Below the pieces are notes generated by a model, which did no database searches, was not told where the DNA came from, and saw only the letters and a program-made list of their open reading frames with translations. Shown here piece by piece: positions 15,892 through 24,716 of a DNA stretch of 45,777 nucleotides. Within the stretch, counting starts at the first letter, position 1. The number at the start of each line of letters is the position of its first letter. The stretch comes from Desulfovibrio sp. (GTDB lineage Bacteria; Desulfobacterota; Desulfovibrionia; Desulfovibrionales; Desulfovibrionaceae), in the NCBI GenBank assembly GCA_031272405.1, contig JAISTW010000067.1:1-45777 (forward strand). The letters are read 5' to 3'. The position numbers and the translations under genes are program-made.

Positions 15892-15920
15892 TTGACTCAA
15901 TTCTCCCTCCCGGTTATTGT
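15892..15920 (+). promoter_or_regulatory. Predicted promoter of the rsbRD-N/dsrMKJOP operon
   Basis: TTGACT (15892-15897), 17-base spacer and TATTGT (15915-15920), about 85 bases before the first gene. The leader between contains an inverted repeat GAAAACGC/GCGTTTTC around 15953-15968 (ggggAAACGCcgcGCGTTTtcc) that could fold as a small hairpin. Confidence 0.5.
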
Positions 15921-16006
15921 TTGAAGAGCTGTGTCTTGTGTCGTCGTGGGGAAACGCCGCGCGTTTTCCTCACGAAAACTTTTGTTTCTGAAAGTTCGCG
16001 TCTGCT

Positions 16007-16531
16007 ATGGATATACGGGATTGTTTTCGTAAGTACCGGGATGAGATACCGCGTCTCTGGACGGAAGCGGTGTACGCCACGTATCCCTTTGAGACGAAAG
16101 GCGTTCTGAGGACGGTCAGCGACCCTTTCGGCAACCCGGGCGCCGACATGACGCAAGAAGCGGCGAAGGGCTTGTACGATGCCGTCGCCGGAGAGGAAAC
16201 AAGCATAGACGACGTCAGGGCATCCCTGGAACGTTTTGTGAAACTGCGCGCGGTGCAGCGGCACACTCCAAGTCGGGCGCTGGGCGTTTTTTTTCTGCTC
16301 AAACCCATTATGCGGGAGAAATTCGCGCCGCACTGCGCAACGCCCGCGGCGGTCAGCGATTACCTGACGGCGGAATCCCGCCTGGACAGTCTGGCGCTCA
16401 TGGCTTTCGACATGTATATGGCTGACCGTGAAACACTGGCTCAAGCGCGGATTGACGAAATCCGCGACAGATATGCGCAGATTGCGCGATGGGCCCGGTC
16501 CTTCAAGGCCGGTTCGCTGATCGCGGGCTGA
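16007..16531 (+). CDS. RsbRD N-terminal-domain-like protein preceding dsrM
   Basis: The 174-residue protein is soluble and mainly helical, with the pattern of the RsbRD N-terminal sensor domain: a helix with a DEIPRLWTEAVYATYP core (about 12-27), then PFGNPGADM, then a central helix ending RHTPSRALGVFFLLKPIMRE (about 84-103). In stressosome RsbR proteins this domain senses a signal. Here it is free-standing, with no STAS domain. A gene of this kind sits in front of dsrMKJOP in Desulfovibrio genomes as far as I know. It is 28 bases upstream of dsrM and shares its promoter, so a regulatory or assembly role for the Dsr complex is plausible but unproven. Confidence 0.75.
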   Translation: MDIRDCFRKYRDEIPRLWTEAVYATYPFETKGVLRTVSDPFGNPGADMTQEAAKGLYDAVAGEETSIDDVRASLERFVKLRAVQRHTPSRALGVFFLLKPIMREKFAPHCATPAAVSDYLTAESRLDSLALMAFDMYMADRETLAQARIDEIRDRYAQIARWARSFKAGSLIAG

Positions 16532-16559
16532 ATACACATACTTAAAGCGAGGTGGGGGG

Positions 16560-17585
16560 ATGTTTATATCGTTACTGCTGGTGCTGCTCATAGGCGCCAT
16601 CGCCTGGGCCGGTTCCACGGCTGGTTTTTCCTCTCTGTTCGGCGTGGCTTTGCCCTGTGCGGCGGTTGCCGTCTTCATCGGCGGCATGATCTGGCGCATG
16701 GTGTACTGGGCGAGATCGCCGGTCCCTTTTTGCATACCCACAACAGGCGGTCAGGAACAGTCGCTCGATTTCATCAGGCAGGAAAAATTCGACTGCCCCA
16801 GCACACAGGGCGGCGTCATTGTCCGCATGTTTCTGGAAATCTGTCTTTTCCGCTCCCTCTTCCGCAACACCTCGGCCGATGTGCGCGCGGATATGCCCGG
16901 CAACAACGGTCCCGGGACCATATACTATTCCTCCAAATGGCTCTGGTGCTTTGCTCTGCTGTTCCATTACTGCTTTTTGCTGGTCTTTCTCAGACATTTT
17001 CGCTTTTTCATGGAACCCGTGCCCTGTTGGGTCACCTGGCTTGAAACCGTTGACGGCATAATGCAGGTTGGGACGCCGCGCTTTTTCATGACCGGCGGTA
17101 TTCTGCTCGCGGCTCTGCTCTTCCTGCTGGGACGGCGTGTTTTCAACCAGCGGTTGCGCTGCATCTCTCTGTTGAATGACTATTTCCCCCTGTGGCTTCT
17201 CATAGGCATCGTCTGCACGGGCATCTGCCTGCGCTATTTCGACAAGACGGAAATCGCCTTGGTCAAGGTGTTCATCATGAGCGTCACGCAATTTTCGCCC
17301 GATTCCGACGCCGCCAAGAACATCGCTCCGCTTTTCTTTGTGCATCTCACCCTGGTGTCAACCTTGCTTGCGTATTTCCCCTTTTCCAAGCTCACGCACA
17401 TGCTGGGGGTCTTTTTCAGCCCCACACGCAATCTGGCCAACAACTCGCGCCGCGTAAGGCATATCAATCCCTGGAATCCCCCCAAGCAGTTTTTCACCTA
17501 CGCGGAATATGAGGACACATACCGCGACGCCATGGCCGAAGCCGGCCTGCCGCTGGAAAAAGCACCCGACAAGGCCGCCGAGTAA
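16560..17585 (+). CDS. dsrM: DsrM, cytochrome b subunit of the DsrMKJOP complex
   Basis: DsrM is the NarI-like diheme membrane subunit that exchanges electrons with menaquinone and passes them to DsrK. The 341-residue protein has about six hydrophobic helices. His residues within or next to them, in FHYCFLLVFLRHF (about 137-149), FVHLTLV (about 260) and KLTHML (about 279), are candidate heme b ligands. The start is preceded by AGGTGGGGGG. dsrK follows after 11 bases. Together with DsrK it forms the module common to all sulfate reducers. Confidence 0.95.
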   Translation: MFISLLLVLLIGAIAWAGSTAGFSSLFGVALPCAAVAVFIGGMIWRMVYWARSPVPFCIPTTGGQEQSLDFIRQEKFDCPSTQGGVIVRMFLEICLFRSLFRNTSADVRADMPGNNGPGTIYYSSKWLWCFALLFHYCFLLVFLRHFRFFMEPVPCWVTWLETVDGIMQVGTPRFFMTGGILLAALLFLLGRRVFNQRLRCISLLNDYFPLWLLIGIVCTGICLRYFDKTEIALVKVFIMSVTQFSPDSDAAKNIAPLFFVHLTLVSTLLAYFPFSKLTHMLGVFFSPTRNLANNSRRVRHINPWNPPKQFFTYAEYEDTYRDAMAEAGLPLEKAPDKAAE

Positions 17586-17596
17586 GGAGTCGTACT

Positions 17597-19234
17597 ATGG
17601 CAAAACTACCCACGCCACAAGAGCTTATAGCCTCTCGCCCCCCTCTTTCCGGGGAGAGCTGGCTTGACGTCAAACCGGAATTTGCGCCGGGTTCTTTCTG
17701 TTACCCCGCCAAAAAAGAAACCATGGAACTGCTGCACATGCCCAACCCCCACGAGTGGGATCCAACGGCTGACGACTGGGGGCTGCCGGAAAACTGGGAG
17801 CAGGTTCTCTGCGACGCCTTTGCCGACAGATTGGAAAAACATCGCTCGCTGAAGCTTTTTATGGATATCTGCGTGCGTTGCGGCGCCTGCGCGGACAAAT
17901 GCCATTTCTTTCTGGGCACCAACGATCCCAAAAACATGCCTGTTCTGCGCGCTGAGCTGCTGCGCTCGCTCTACAGACGCGATCACACCATGCTCGGCAA
18001 AATCCTGGGAAAGGCAGCCGGGGCTCGCGGCTGGGACACAAGCGTCGTCAAGGAGCTTTTTTATTACGCATACCAGTGTACGGAATGCCGCCGATGTTCG
18101 CTCTTCTGTCCTTACGGCATAGACACGGCGGAAATCACCATGATAGTCCGCGAGTTGCTGCACGAGGTGGGACTGGGAACGCACTGGATCATGGACCCGG
18201 TCAAAAATTGCAGCTTTACCGGAAACCATCTGGGCATTCAACCGCATTCCTTTGTCGAAATCGTGGAAATGCTGGCGGACGACTGCGAAACCGTCACCGG
18301 AATCCGCCCCAAAACGCCCTTCAACAAAAAGAACGCCGAAATACTCTTCATAACGCCGTCCGGGGACGTGTTCGCCGACCCCGGCATTTATACGTTCATG
18401 GGCTATCTGTTGCTCTTCCACGAGCTGGATCTGGATTACACGCTCTCCACATACGCTTCCGAAGGCGGCAATTTCGGTTCCTTCACATCGTTCAACATGG
18501 CCAAGAAACTCAACGCAAAAATGTATGCCGAAGCCGAGCGGCTGAACGTCAAATGGATATTGGGCGGCGAATGCGGGCACATGTGGCGCGTCATCAACCA
18601 GTATATGGACACCTATAACGGCCCCGCGCCAGCCAACATGATTCCGCCGGTCTCCCCCATCACCGGCACCGCCTTCGCCAACGCGGCATCCACAAAAATG
18701 GTGCACATCGCCGAATTCACGGCTGACCTGATCCACCACAACAAACTCAACCTTGACCCAAGCCGCAACGACCACATCATAACCACCTTCCACGATTCCT
18801 GTAATCCGGCCCGGGGCCTGGGCATGCTGGACGAACCGCGCTATGTGCTCAAGGCGGTCTGCAACAATTTTGTGGAAATGCCCGAAAACACCATCCGCGA
18901 GCAGACCTTCTGCTGCGGCGCCGGTTCCGGTCTGAACACGGAAGAAATCATGGAACTGCGCATGCGCGCCGGTATGCCGCGCGGCAATGCGCTCCGTTAT
19001 GTGCAACAAAAGTTCGGCGTCAACCATATGGCCTGCGTGTGCGCCATAGATCGCGCCACGTTGCCGCCTCTTGCCAACTACTGGGCGCCGGGCGTCACAG
19101 TGAGCGGTTTGCACGAACTGGTCGCCAACGCGCTGGTGATGGAAGGCGAACAGAAACGCACCATGGACCTGCGCCAGGAGGATCTTCCCGGCATTGAAGA
19201 GGACGAACCCGCGGCGCAAGAGGGGGGCGAATAA
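17597..19234 (+). CDS. dsrK: DsrK, HdrD-like iron-sulfur subunit of DsrMKJOP
   Basis: DsrK is the cytoplasmic catalytic subunit thought to reduce the DsrC trisulfide or disulfide produced by sulfite reductase. The 545-residue protein has two 4Fe-4S motifs, CVRCGACADKC (C92, C95, C98, C102) and CTECRRCSLFC (C161, C164, C167, C171), and a CCG-type catalytic cluster domain with CNPARG near 400 and FCCGAGSG near 440, as in heterodisulfide reductase HdrD. Neighbours dsrM (upstream) and dsrJ (start directly after its stop) fix the identity. The C-terminus is an acidic tail. Confidence 0.96.
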   Translation: MAKLPTPQELIASRPPLSGESWLDVKPEFAPGSFCYPAKKETMELLHMPNPHEWDPTADDWGLPENWEQVLCDAFADRLEKHRSLKLFMDICVRCGACADKCHFFLGTNDPKNMPVLRAELLRSLYRRDHTMLGKILGKAAGARGWDTSVVKELFYYAYQCTECRRCSLFCPYGIDTAEITMIVRELLHEVGLGTHWIMDPVKNCSFTGNHLGIQPHSFVEIVEMLADDCETVTGIRPKTPFNKKNAEILFITPSGDVFADPGIYTFMGYLLLFHELDLDYTLSTYASEGGNFGSFTSFNMAKKLNAKMYAEAERLNVKWILGGECGHMWRVINQYMDTYNGPAPANMIPPVSPITGTAFANAASTKMVHIAEFTADLIHHNKLNLDPSRNDHIITTFHDSCNPARGLGMLDEPRYVLKAVCNNFVEMPENTIREQTFCCGAGSGLNTEEIMELRMRAGMPRGNALRYVQQKFGVNHMACVCAIDRATLPPLANYWAPGVTVSGLHELVANALVMEGEQKRTMDLRQEDLPGIEEDEPAAQEGGE

Positions 19235-19618
19235 ATGTACAACGCCAAAGCTGTGATAACCGGAATACTCATTTTCCTTGTCCTGTGTACATCCCCGTTT
19301 TGGGCCTCCAGAACGGGCAAAGACTACACAAAGACCGGCATAGTCCTGCCCAAGGACGAAAAAAACTGCGTTGAGAACAGGGATTTCATGCGCGCCGAGC
19401 ACATGCGGTTGCTCAACGAGTGGCGCGATGAAGCCCTGCGCCGGGAAAACCGTCTCTATACAGCAACGGACGGCAGAAAATGGAACATCAGTCTGCAGAA
19501 CACCTGTCTGAAATGTCATAACAACTACAAAGAATTCTGCCAAAAATGCCATGTGGCCAACAGCGTTTACCCCTACTGCTGGACGTGCCATATCATTCCC
19601 GGGGAGAAAAACCAATGA
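19235..19618 (+). CDS. dsrJ: DsrJ, triheme periplasmic cytochrome c
   Basis: DsrJ is the small c-type cytochrome of the complex. The 127-residue protein has an uncleaved N-terminal membrane anchor (about 6-24) and three CxxCH heme sites clustered at the C-terminus: CLKCH, CQKCH and CWTCH (about 90-120). An extra Cys (KNC, about 46) is in the position where a Cys heme ligand is known for this family (His/Cys ligation). The start abuts the dsrK stop, and the stop overlaps the dsrO ATG (ATGA at 19615-19618). Confidence 0.95.
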   Translation: MYNAKAVITGILIFLVLCTSPFWASRTGKDYTKTGIVLPKDEKNCVENRDFMRAEHMRLLNEWRDEALRRENRLYTATDGRKWNISLQNTCLKCHNNYKEFCQKCHVANSVYPYCWTCHIIPGEKNQ

Positions 19619-20397
19619 ACAAAAGCAGACGAAGCTTTCTGAAGGTAGCCGGTCTTTCCGTGTTTGCCCTGAGCAGCGGCATGGCAGCCGCGCCGGGAAC
19701 GGCGGGGGCCCAGATTGCCCCAGGCAGTTACGGCAGAGGTGAAAGCGCCCTGCATGCCAAGCGCTGGGCCATGGTCATAGACACGCGCAGGTTCGCCGGT
19801 CCCGAAGACTACAAACCCTTGATTGAGGCCTGCCACAAAGTCCACAATGTCCCCGACATTCCTGACGCGCAGAATATCAAATGGTTCTGGCTGGACAGCT
19901 ATGAACACACGTTCCCGGACGACATGAACACGTACCTGGACGCCAAGACACGTTCCGCCTCCTACCCGCTCCTGTGCAATCACTGCACAAATCCGCCCTG
20001 TGTGCGCGTGTGTCCTACCCAGGCCACCTACAAAATGGAAGACGGCATCGTCGCCATGGATTACCACCGCTGCATCGGCTGCCGTTTCTGTATGGCCGGA
20101 TGCCCTTACGGCGCGCGTTCGTTCAACTTTAAGGATCCTCGTAAATTTCTCCCCGCAACGGTTCCCAATCCGGGCTTTCCCACCAGAATGATCGGCGTTG
20201 TGGAGAAATGCACCTTTTGCGCGGAACGGCTCGCCGTCGGACAAATGCCCGCCTGTGTGGAAGCGTCGAAAGGACGCCTCCTGTTTGGGGATCTGGAAGA
20301 CGAGAAATCAGGTGTCCGTCAGGCGCTTGCCTCGAATTTCAGCATACGCCGCAAACCTTCGCTCGGCACGCAGCCCGGCGTTTACTACCTTATATAG
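19615..20397 (+). CDS. dsrO: DsrO, periplasmic ferredoxin subunit
   Basis: DsrO carries iron-sulfur clusters on the periplasmic side. The 260-residue protein begins with a twin-arginine signal (SRRSFLKVAGLSVF, 4-17), so it is exported folded by Tat. The mature part has ferredoxin Cys sets CNHCTNPPCVRVC (about 119-131), CIGCRFCMAGC (about 150-160) and CTFC (about 198), as in NrfC/HybA-type subunits. I chose the ATG at 19615 because the Tat signal begins there and it overlaps the dsrJ stop by ATGA. dsrP follows after 12 bases with a GGGAGAA site. Confidence 0.95.
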   Translation: MNKSRRSFLKVAGLSVFALSSGMAAAPGTAGAQIAPGSYGRGESALHAKRWAMVIDTRRFAGPEDYKPLIEACHKVHNVPDIPDAQNIKWFWLDSYEHTFPDDMNTYLDAKTRSASYPLLCNHCTNPPCVRVCPTQATYKMEDGIVAMDYHRCIGCRFCMAGCPYGARSFNFKDPRKFLPATVPNPGFPTRMIGVVEKCTFCAERLAVGQMPACVEASKGRLLFGDLEDEKSGVRQALASNFSIRRKPSLGTQPGVYYLI

Positions 20398-20409
20398 GGA
20401 GAACTGGCC

Positions 20410-21579
20410 ATGCTTGAAAAACTGCTTTCGGCTCCCAAAACATACTATCTCTGGCTCATCTTCCTGCTCTGTCTCATCGCCGGTTGCGCGTGCGTCTATC
20501 TGCAACAACTGGGGGAAGGTCTCTCCATCACGGGCATGAGCAGGGATGTTTCCTGGGGCCTGTATATTTCCCAATTCACCTACTTTGTCGGCGTGGCGGC
20601 TTCGGCCGTCATGCTGGTCCTGCCGGCCTATTTCCACCACTACAAAAAATTCAAGCGCATGATCATTTTCGGCGAATTTATGGCTGTCGCCGCCGTGGTC
20701 ATGTGCGCGCTCTTTATTGTTGTTGATCTGGGGCAGCCGCAACGCATGCTCAACGTCATGCTCCACCCCACGCCCAACTCCGTCATGTTTTATGACATGA
20801 TGGTGCTTATCGGCTATCTCACCCTGAACATCATCATCGGCTGGGTCACGCTGGAAGCGGAACGCCTTGGCGTGGAGCCGCCCAACTGGGTCAAACCACT
20901 CATCTATCTCTCCATTCTCTGGGCTTTTTCCATCCACACCGTCACGGCTTTCCTGTATGCCGGCATTCCCGGTCGCCATTACTGGCTCACCGCCATCATG
21001 GCCGCGCGTTTTCTGTCCTCGGCATTCTGTTCCGGGCCGGCCATCCTGTTGCTGCTGGTTTTCCTCGTCCGCAGGCTGACGGGCTTCGACCCGGGCAAGG
21101 AAGCCGTCAAAACGCTCTCCACAATCATTGTCTACGCCATGTGCATAAACGTGTTCTTCTATCTGCTCGAACTCTTCACAGCGTTCTACAGCCAAATACC
21201 CGGGCATTCGGAACCTATCGCCTTCCTCTTCGCCGGGCATGACGGGCATATGGCCTGGGTGAGCTACTGGATGTGGGCCGCCGTAATCATGGCCTTTTTG
21301 TCCCTGGCCATCCTGATTCCGCCGTCCTCGCGCGACAATCCCACGCTCCTGCCCGTCGCGCTGGTCATGCTGGTGGCGGCCACCTGGATCGACAAGGGGC
21401 TTGGCCTGCTCATCGGCGGTTTTACGCCCAATATGTACGAAACCGTCACTCCCTATATGCCGACCGGGCGGGAGATCATCGTCGCGCTGGGCGTTTACGC
21501 CATCGGCGCGCTGGTCTTGTCCCTGCTTTGGAAAATTGCCCTTGGCGTAAAACGTGAGGTCAACAATTTCTCGGACTGA
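20410..21579 (+). CDS. dsrP: DsrP, NrfD-like integral membrane subunit
   Basis: DsrP is the NrfD/PsrC-type membrane protein that pairs with DsrO and exchanges electrons with menaquinol. The 389-residue protein has about ten transmembrane helices and family text such as SWGLYISQFTYFVGVAASAVML (from about 50) and FLYAGIPGRHYWLTAIMAARFL (from about 180). It is the last gene of the dsr operon, and a strong intrinsic terminator follows about 60 bases downstream. Confidence 0.95.
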   Translation: MLEKLLSAPKTYYLWLIFLLCLIAGCACVYLQQLGEGLSITGMSRDVSWGLYISQFTYFVGVAASAVMLVLPAYFHHYKKFKRMIIFGEFMAVAAVVMCALFIVVDLGQPQRMLNVMLHPTPNSVMFYDMMVLIGYLTLNIIIGWVTLEAERLGVEPPNWVKPLIYLSILWAFSIHTVTAFLYAGIPGRHYWLTAIMAARFLSSAFCSGPAILLLLVFLVRRLTGFDPGKEAVKTLSTIIVYAMCINVFFYLLELFTAFYSQIPGHSEPIAFLFAGHDGHMAWVSYWMWAAVIMAFLSLAILIPPSSRDNPTLLPVALVMLVAATWIDKGLGLLIGGFTPNMYETVTPYMPTGREIIVALGVYAIGALVLSLLWKIALGVKREVNNFSD

Positions 21580-21638
21580 TTTTCGGTCCGGCAACGAAAA
21601 CAACAGTACCCGCAACTTCAGCCTGCATGGTAGTCCTG

Positions 21639-21670
21639 GGGCCGGGAGCGCACTCCCGGCCCGCATTTTT
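21639..21670 (+). terminator. Intrinsic terminator of the dsr operon
   Basis: GGGCCGGGAG (21639-21648) and CTCCCGGCCC (21653-21662) form a perfect 10-bp stem with a CGCA loop, followed by GCATTTTT. This is a classic strong Rho-independent terminator for dsrMKJOP. Confidence 0.92.
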
Positions 21671-21940
21671 GCAAGCATTTCAGCGTAAGGCGATCAATGC
21701 CATTCGCCGTTGACAGTTTATAACCACTCAACCAAGATCAAACCGGCAACGCGACGCCGAAACCACAGTGCGAAAAAACTGGACAGCGCCTCAAAAATCT
21801 TATATTCCAGCGTCCACTGAATATCCGCCGGATGTGCGGTGTCGTCTGAACAGAGGTTTTAACGGAAATATCCGCAAGGCCATTGTTGGCCGCGTATTGT
21901 GGGCGATGACGAACAGACGCGACAAAAGGAGAATTACTTG
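21671..21940. other. Leader region between the dsr terminator and the nuclease gene
   Basis: I see no gene in this 270-base stretch. It probably holds the promoter of the downstream nuclease, but no convincing -35/-10 pair stands out. AATATCCGC occurs twice about 40 bases apart (near 21820 and 21865). Confidence 0.35.
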
Positions 21941-22462
21941 ATGCATCGCTTTCTCTTGCCTGCATTTTTGATTCTGTCCTTCACCTGCTCCGCCTATGCC
22001 GCGCAAATCGAAGTCGCTTTCTCTCCGGAAGGAAAGGCCATTGACCTGGTTCTCAAAGTCATCAACAAGGCCCAGAAAAGCGTACACGTTGCGGCCTACC
22101 ATTTTACCAACGGCCAAATCGCTCAAGCCCTGGCTGCCGCGCATAAACGCGGCATTGACGTGCGGGTGGTAGCGGACAAGGTTGACAACAGCCAAAAGAA
22201 GAAAACGTCTGCCGTTGGTTACGTTGTGGAACACGGGATACCCATGCGGCTCAACGGCCAGTATACTGTTTTGCACGACAAGTTTCTGGTTGTGGACGGA
22301 AAGCACGTCCAGACAGGCAGCTTCAACTACACCATCGCCGCGACACAGAAGAACGCCGAAAACGTGCTGGTTGTCTGGGACAATCCGATGGTAGCCGGGC
22401 AGTACGAGCAGGAATGGGCCAGGCTGTGGTCTGCGGGGGAAGCGATCAAGCTGGAGCAGTGA
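21941..22462 (+). CDS. Secreted phospholipase-D-superfamily nuclease (Nuc-like)
   Basis: The 173-residue protein has a signal peptide (cleavage after about SAYA, residue 20) and one HKD catalytic motif, HDKFLVVDGKHVQTGSFN (H-x-K-x4-D-x6-GS-x-N, about 110-127). Single-HKD secreted proteins of this size are the Nuc/EndA-type endonucleases, which dimerise to form the active site. I chose the ATG at 21941 because AAAGGAG lies nine bases upstream and the signal peptide starts there. A role in degrading external DNA or a lipid-cleaving activity are both possible; nuclease is more likely from the size. Confidence 0.82.
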   Translation: MHRFLLPAFLILSFTCSAYAAQIEVAFSPEGKAIDLVLKVINKAQKSVHVAAYHFTNGQIAQALAAAHKRGIDVRVVADKVDNSQKKKTSAVGYVVEHGIPMRLNGQYTVLHDKFLVVDGKHVQTGSFNYTIAATQKNAENVLVVWDNPMVAGQYEQEWARLWSAGEAIKLEQ

Positions 22463-22492
22463 CGTCCATGACAGATATTCCGCTGTCTTCCT

Positions 22493-24250
22493 TCACCTTC
22501 CCCCCATGCGCAGGATTTCACGGCTGTACAGGCCGCGCGTTTCCTCCATGTAGGTCGCGTCGATGCCGCCCTTCCAGGTGGTTATTTCCGTAAAACGTTT
22601 GGGTATACGGGCCTTTTGCGGGTCAAAACCAGTACCCATCTTCAGTTTCCAGCGCAAATCCCGAACAGCCCCCGCCGCTTCGGGCAAAACACCCGCCATA
22701 TCCTCGAGCCCGAGGCTTGACAGACATTCTTGCAGTTTCTCCGTTGTGTAGACCTTGCGGGCAAAAAGACAGGCCACCATGCAAGTGAGCATGACGCGAT
22801 CATGCTCGTCCTTGAGCAGATACTTGACGGCGGCCCCGGCGTCTTTCTCCGTGACTGTCTGGTCGAAACTGTAACCACCGTTGTCCAGATGGGAATGGCG
22901 GAATCCCAGAGTCTGGGCCACGAAAAAAACTTCGCCTGTGGCGTAACCGGCCATCTCCTGACCCAGCACGCAGGCAAAATCATCGCCGCCATAACACGCG
23001 GCCGCGGCCAGCGCCCCCTGCCCCAGAAGCCGGTAAAAATCGTTGTCGCGTCCGGCCAGATGACGCAGAGCCGTTTCAAAGCCTTCCCACTCCCCAAAGC
23101 GCAGGGGGACAAGCGTCTCCTTTTCGCTGACAAGCCCTTTTTCAAATGCCTCGGCAGCCCATGCCAGGGCCACGCCGGCGCTCATGCAGTCCAGACCTGT
23201 TTTTTCGGTTTCGTCCATCAGGCTGAGCACCCGTTCCGGATCGGTGATATGCAGCATGGTGCCCAAGGAGAACAGAGGCTCGTAGTCGTAAGGCACCTGT
23301 TTGTACAGATAATCATGCTCATCCCCAAACTGCTCGCGCAGCAGGGCGATGTGTATGCAGCCCACAGGGCAGCCCGCGCAGGCGCTTTGGCGCAGCAGCA
23401 GGTCTTCAGCAATGCGTTGGCCGGTCATGTCGCTGATGCCGGAGTCGGAAGTTTTTTGCAGATTGCGCCAGGGCAGGGCGTGGAGCTTGTTCAGAGGTTC
23501 GAGATTTTCCGGGGTGCCAAGATCGTGATATTTGCGCATGGCGGATGTGGTGGTGACGGCAAGCTGGATGTCCCTGACCAGGGAGGGATAACTCTTGCCG
23601 GGCGGCAGTGCGGAGACGCTGTCGCCAACCACTTGAATGCCCTTGATGTTTTTGCCGCCAAGCACCGCGCCGGAACCAAGGCGCCCGAAATGACGGAAGG
23701 AATCCACATTGATGCAGGCGAATCCAACGCCATTTTCCCCGGCCCGCCCGATGCGAATGGTGGAGCGGTGCCCCGAGAAGCCCTTCACCATGCCGCGCAT
23801 GTACTTACCCGTGCGGAACACGTCCGCCCCGCGCAAAAAGGGAACGGGCACAGCGCGGACGCGATGTCCGCCCACAATCAGGCAGGAAAGTTCCGACGCG
23901 CGACCGGTGACGACGAGGGCGTCATAGCCGGCGAAACGCAGCGCCAGGGCAAGTCGGCCGCCAGCGTGGCTTTCCGTCCATTGGCCGTTGTAAGGAGAAC
24001 GAAAGCCGCACACACACTTGCTCATCAAGGGGAAAAGACCCGTTAACGGCCCCACGGCAAAGATAATGGGCTGCTCTTCAGCATCCGGGGATGCGGCGGC
24101 AAGGCCGGACGCCTCATAGAGGGCGGCTGCCAGGCCGCTACCGCCCAGGTGTTCTGCGCGCAGGCCGAATTCCTCCACCCGCGCTTTGCCGGACGTGGCG
24201 TCATAATGCAAAATGCGGGAAAACGGACGGGCAATGTCAATTGGGGGCAT
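22493..24250 (-). CDS. Aldehyde:ferredoxin oxidoreductase family protein (tungsto/molybdopterin)
   Basis: AOR-family enzymes oxidise aldehydes to acids with a bis-tungstopterin or molybdopterin cofactor and reduce ferredoxin. The 585-residue protein follows the family: GGSGLAAALYEA (about 32-43), GPLTGLFPLMSKC, GHRSTIRIGRAGEN, and the Fe-S ligands CAGCPVGC at about 290-297 with a later Cys near residue 490, the same spacing as in archaeal AOR. The ATG at 24250 overlaps the polyferredoxin stop by 14 bases, so the two are co-translated; the frame stays open upstream but only across the ferredoxin gene. The substrate is not evident. The subfamily could be AOR proper or a less characterised branch. 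Confidence 0.88.
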   Translation of the reverse strand: MPPIDIARPFSRILHYDATSGKARVEEFGLRAEHLGGSGLAAALYEASGLAAASPDAEEQPIIFAVGPLTGLFPLMSKCVCGFRSPYNGQWTESHAGGRLALALRFAGYDALVVTGRASELSCLIVGGHRVRAVPVPFLRGADVFRTGKYMRGMVKGFSGHRSTIRIGRAGENGVGFACINVDSFRHFGRLGSGAVLGGKNIKGIQVVGDSVSALPPGKSYPSLVRDIQLAVTTTSAMRKYHDLGTPENLEPLNKLHALPWRNLQKTSDSGISDMTGQRIAEDLLLRQSACAGCPVGCIHIALLREQFGDEHDYLYKQVPYDYEPLFSLGTMLHITDPERVLSLMDETEKTGLDCMSAGVALAWAAEAFEKGLVSEKETLVPLRFGEWEGFETALRHLAGRDNDFYRLLGQGALAAAACYGGDDFACVLGQEMAGYATGEVFFVAQTLGFRHSHLDNGGYSFDQTVTEKDAGAAVKYLLKDEHDRVMLTCMVACLFARKVYTTEKLQECLSSLGLEDMAGVLPEAAGAVRDLRWKLKMGTGFDPQKARIPKRFTEITTWKGGIDATYMEETRGLYSREILRMGGR

Positions 24251-24716
24251 GGCCGCTCTCCTTACGGATACGGACAGATGGGACGGGAATCGCGTCGTCC
24301 GGCGCGTCCCTGTCGGCGTCGTCCGTGAATTCGATGCAGCCGTATGGACAAAACGGCGCACATTGGCCGCAATGGACGCACAGATAAGGCAATCCGCTAT
24401 CCTGCTCCATCTGTATGGCCTTGACCGGGCAGACGCCGGCGCATTCGCCGCAGCGCAGACAAAGCTCATGGCGCACTATGACGCCGCCGCCCTTGCGTTG
24501 CGTCAAGGCGGCCGTGGGGCATGTTTGAGCGCAGGGGGCCGGTTCGCAAGCCACGCAGACATCGGCTTCAAAACCGGTAGTCAGACCGCCTGAAGAACGG
24601 ATGTGAATGCCGGCCGTCGTCCAGGAATGCAGTTTGTGCACAAGTCGGGCACAGGCCAACACGCAACATTGACAACCGATGCAGCGGTCCATGCGCGGCG
24701 TTCTGAGATGCTTCAT
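24237..24716 (-). CDS. Four-cluster ferredoxin-like electron carrier of the AOR operon
   Basis: The 159-residue protein has four Cys sets for 4Fe-4S clusters: CIGCQCCVLAC (about 12-22), CVACEPAPCAQTC (about 54-66), CLRCGECAGVC (about 85-95) and CVHCGQCAPFC (about 111-121). The layout matches the HycB/AorA-like polyferredoxins that accept electrons from AOR enzymes. The ATG at 24716 overlaps the stop of a small upstream gene (ATGA), and its end overlaps the AOR start by 14 bases. No signal peptide is present, so it acts in the cytoplasm. Confidence 0.88.
   Translation of the reverse strand: MKHLRTPRMDRCIGCQCCVLACARLVHKLHSWTTAGIHIRSSGGLTTGFEADVCVACEPAPCAQTCPTAALTQRKGGGVIVRHELCLRCGECAGVCPVKAIQMEQDSGLPYLCVHCGQCAPFCPYGCIEFTDDADRDAPDDAIPVPSVRIRKESGHAPN

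Noticed and set aside
17606..19615. 669-residue minus-strand frame across dsrK and dsrJ
   Set aside because: Shadow of dsrK/dsrJ; the plus strand carries the iron-sulfur and heme motifs.
22730..24046. 438-residue plus-strand frame opposite the AOR gene
   Set aside because: Antisense to a clear AOR reading frame; no motif.
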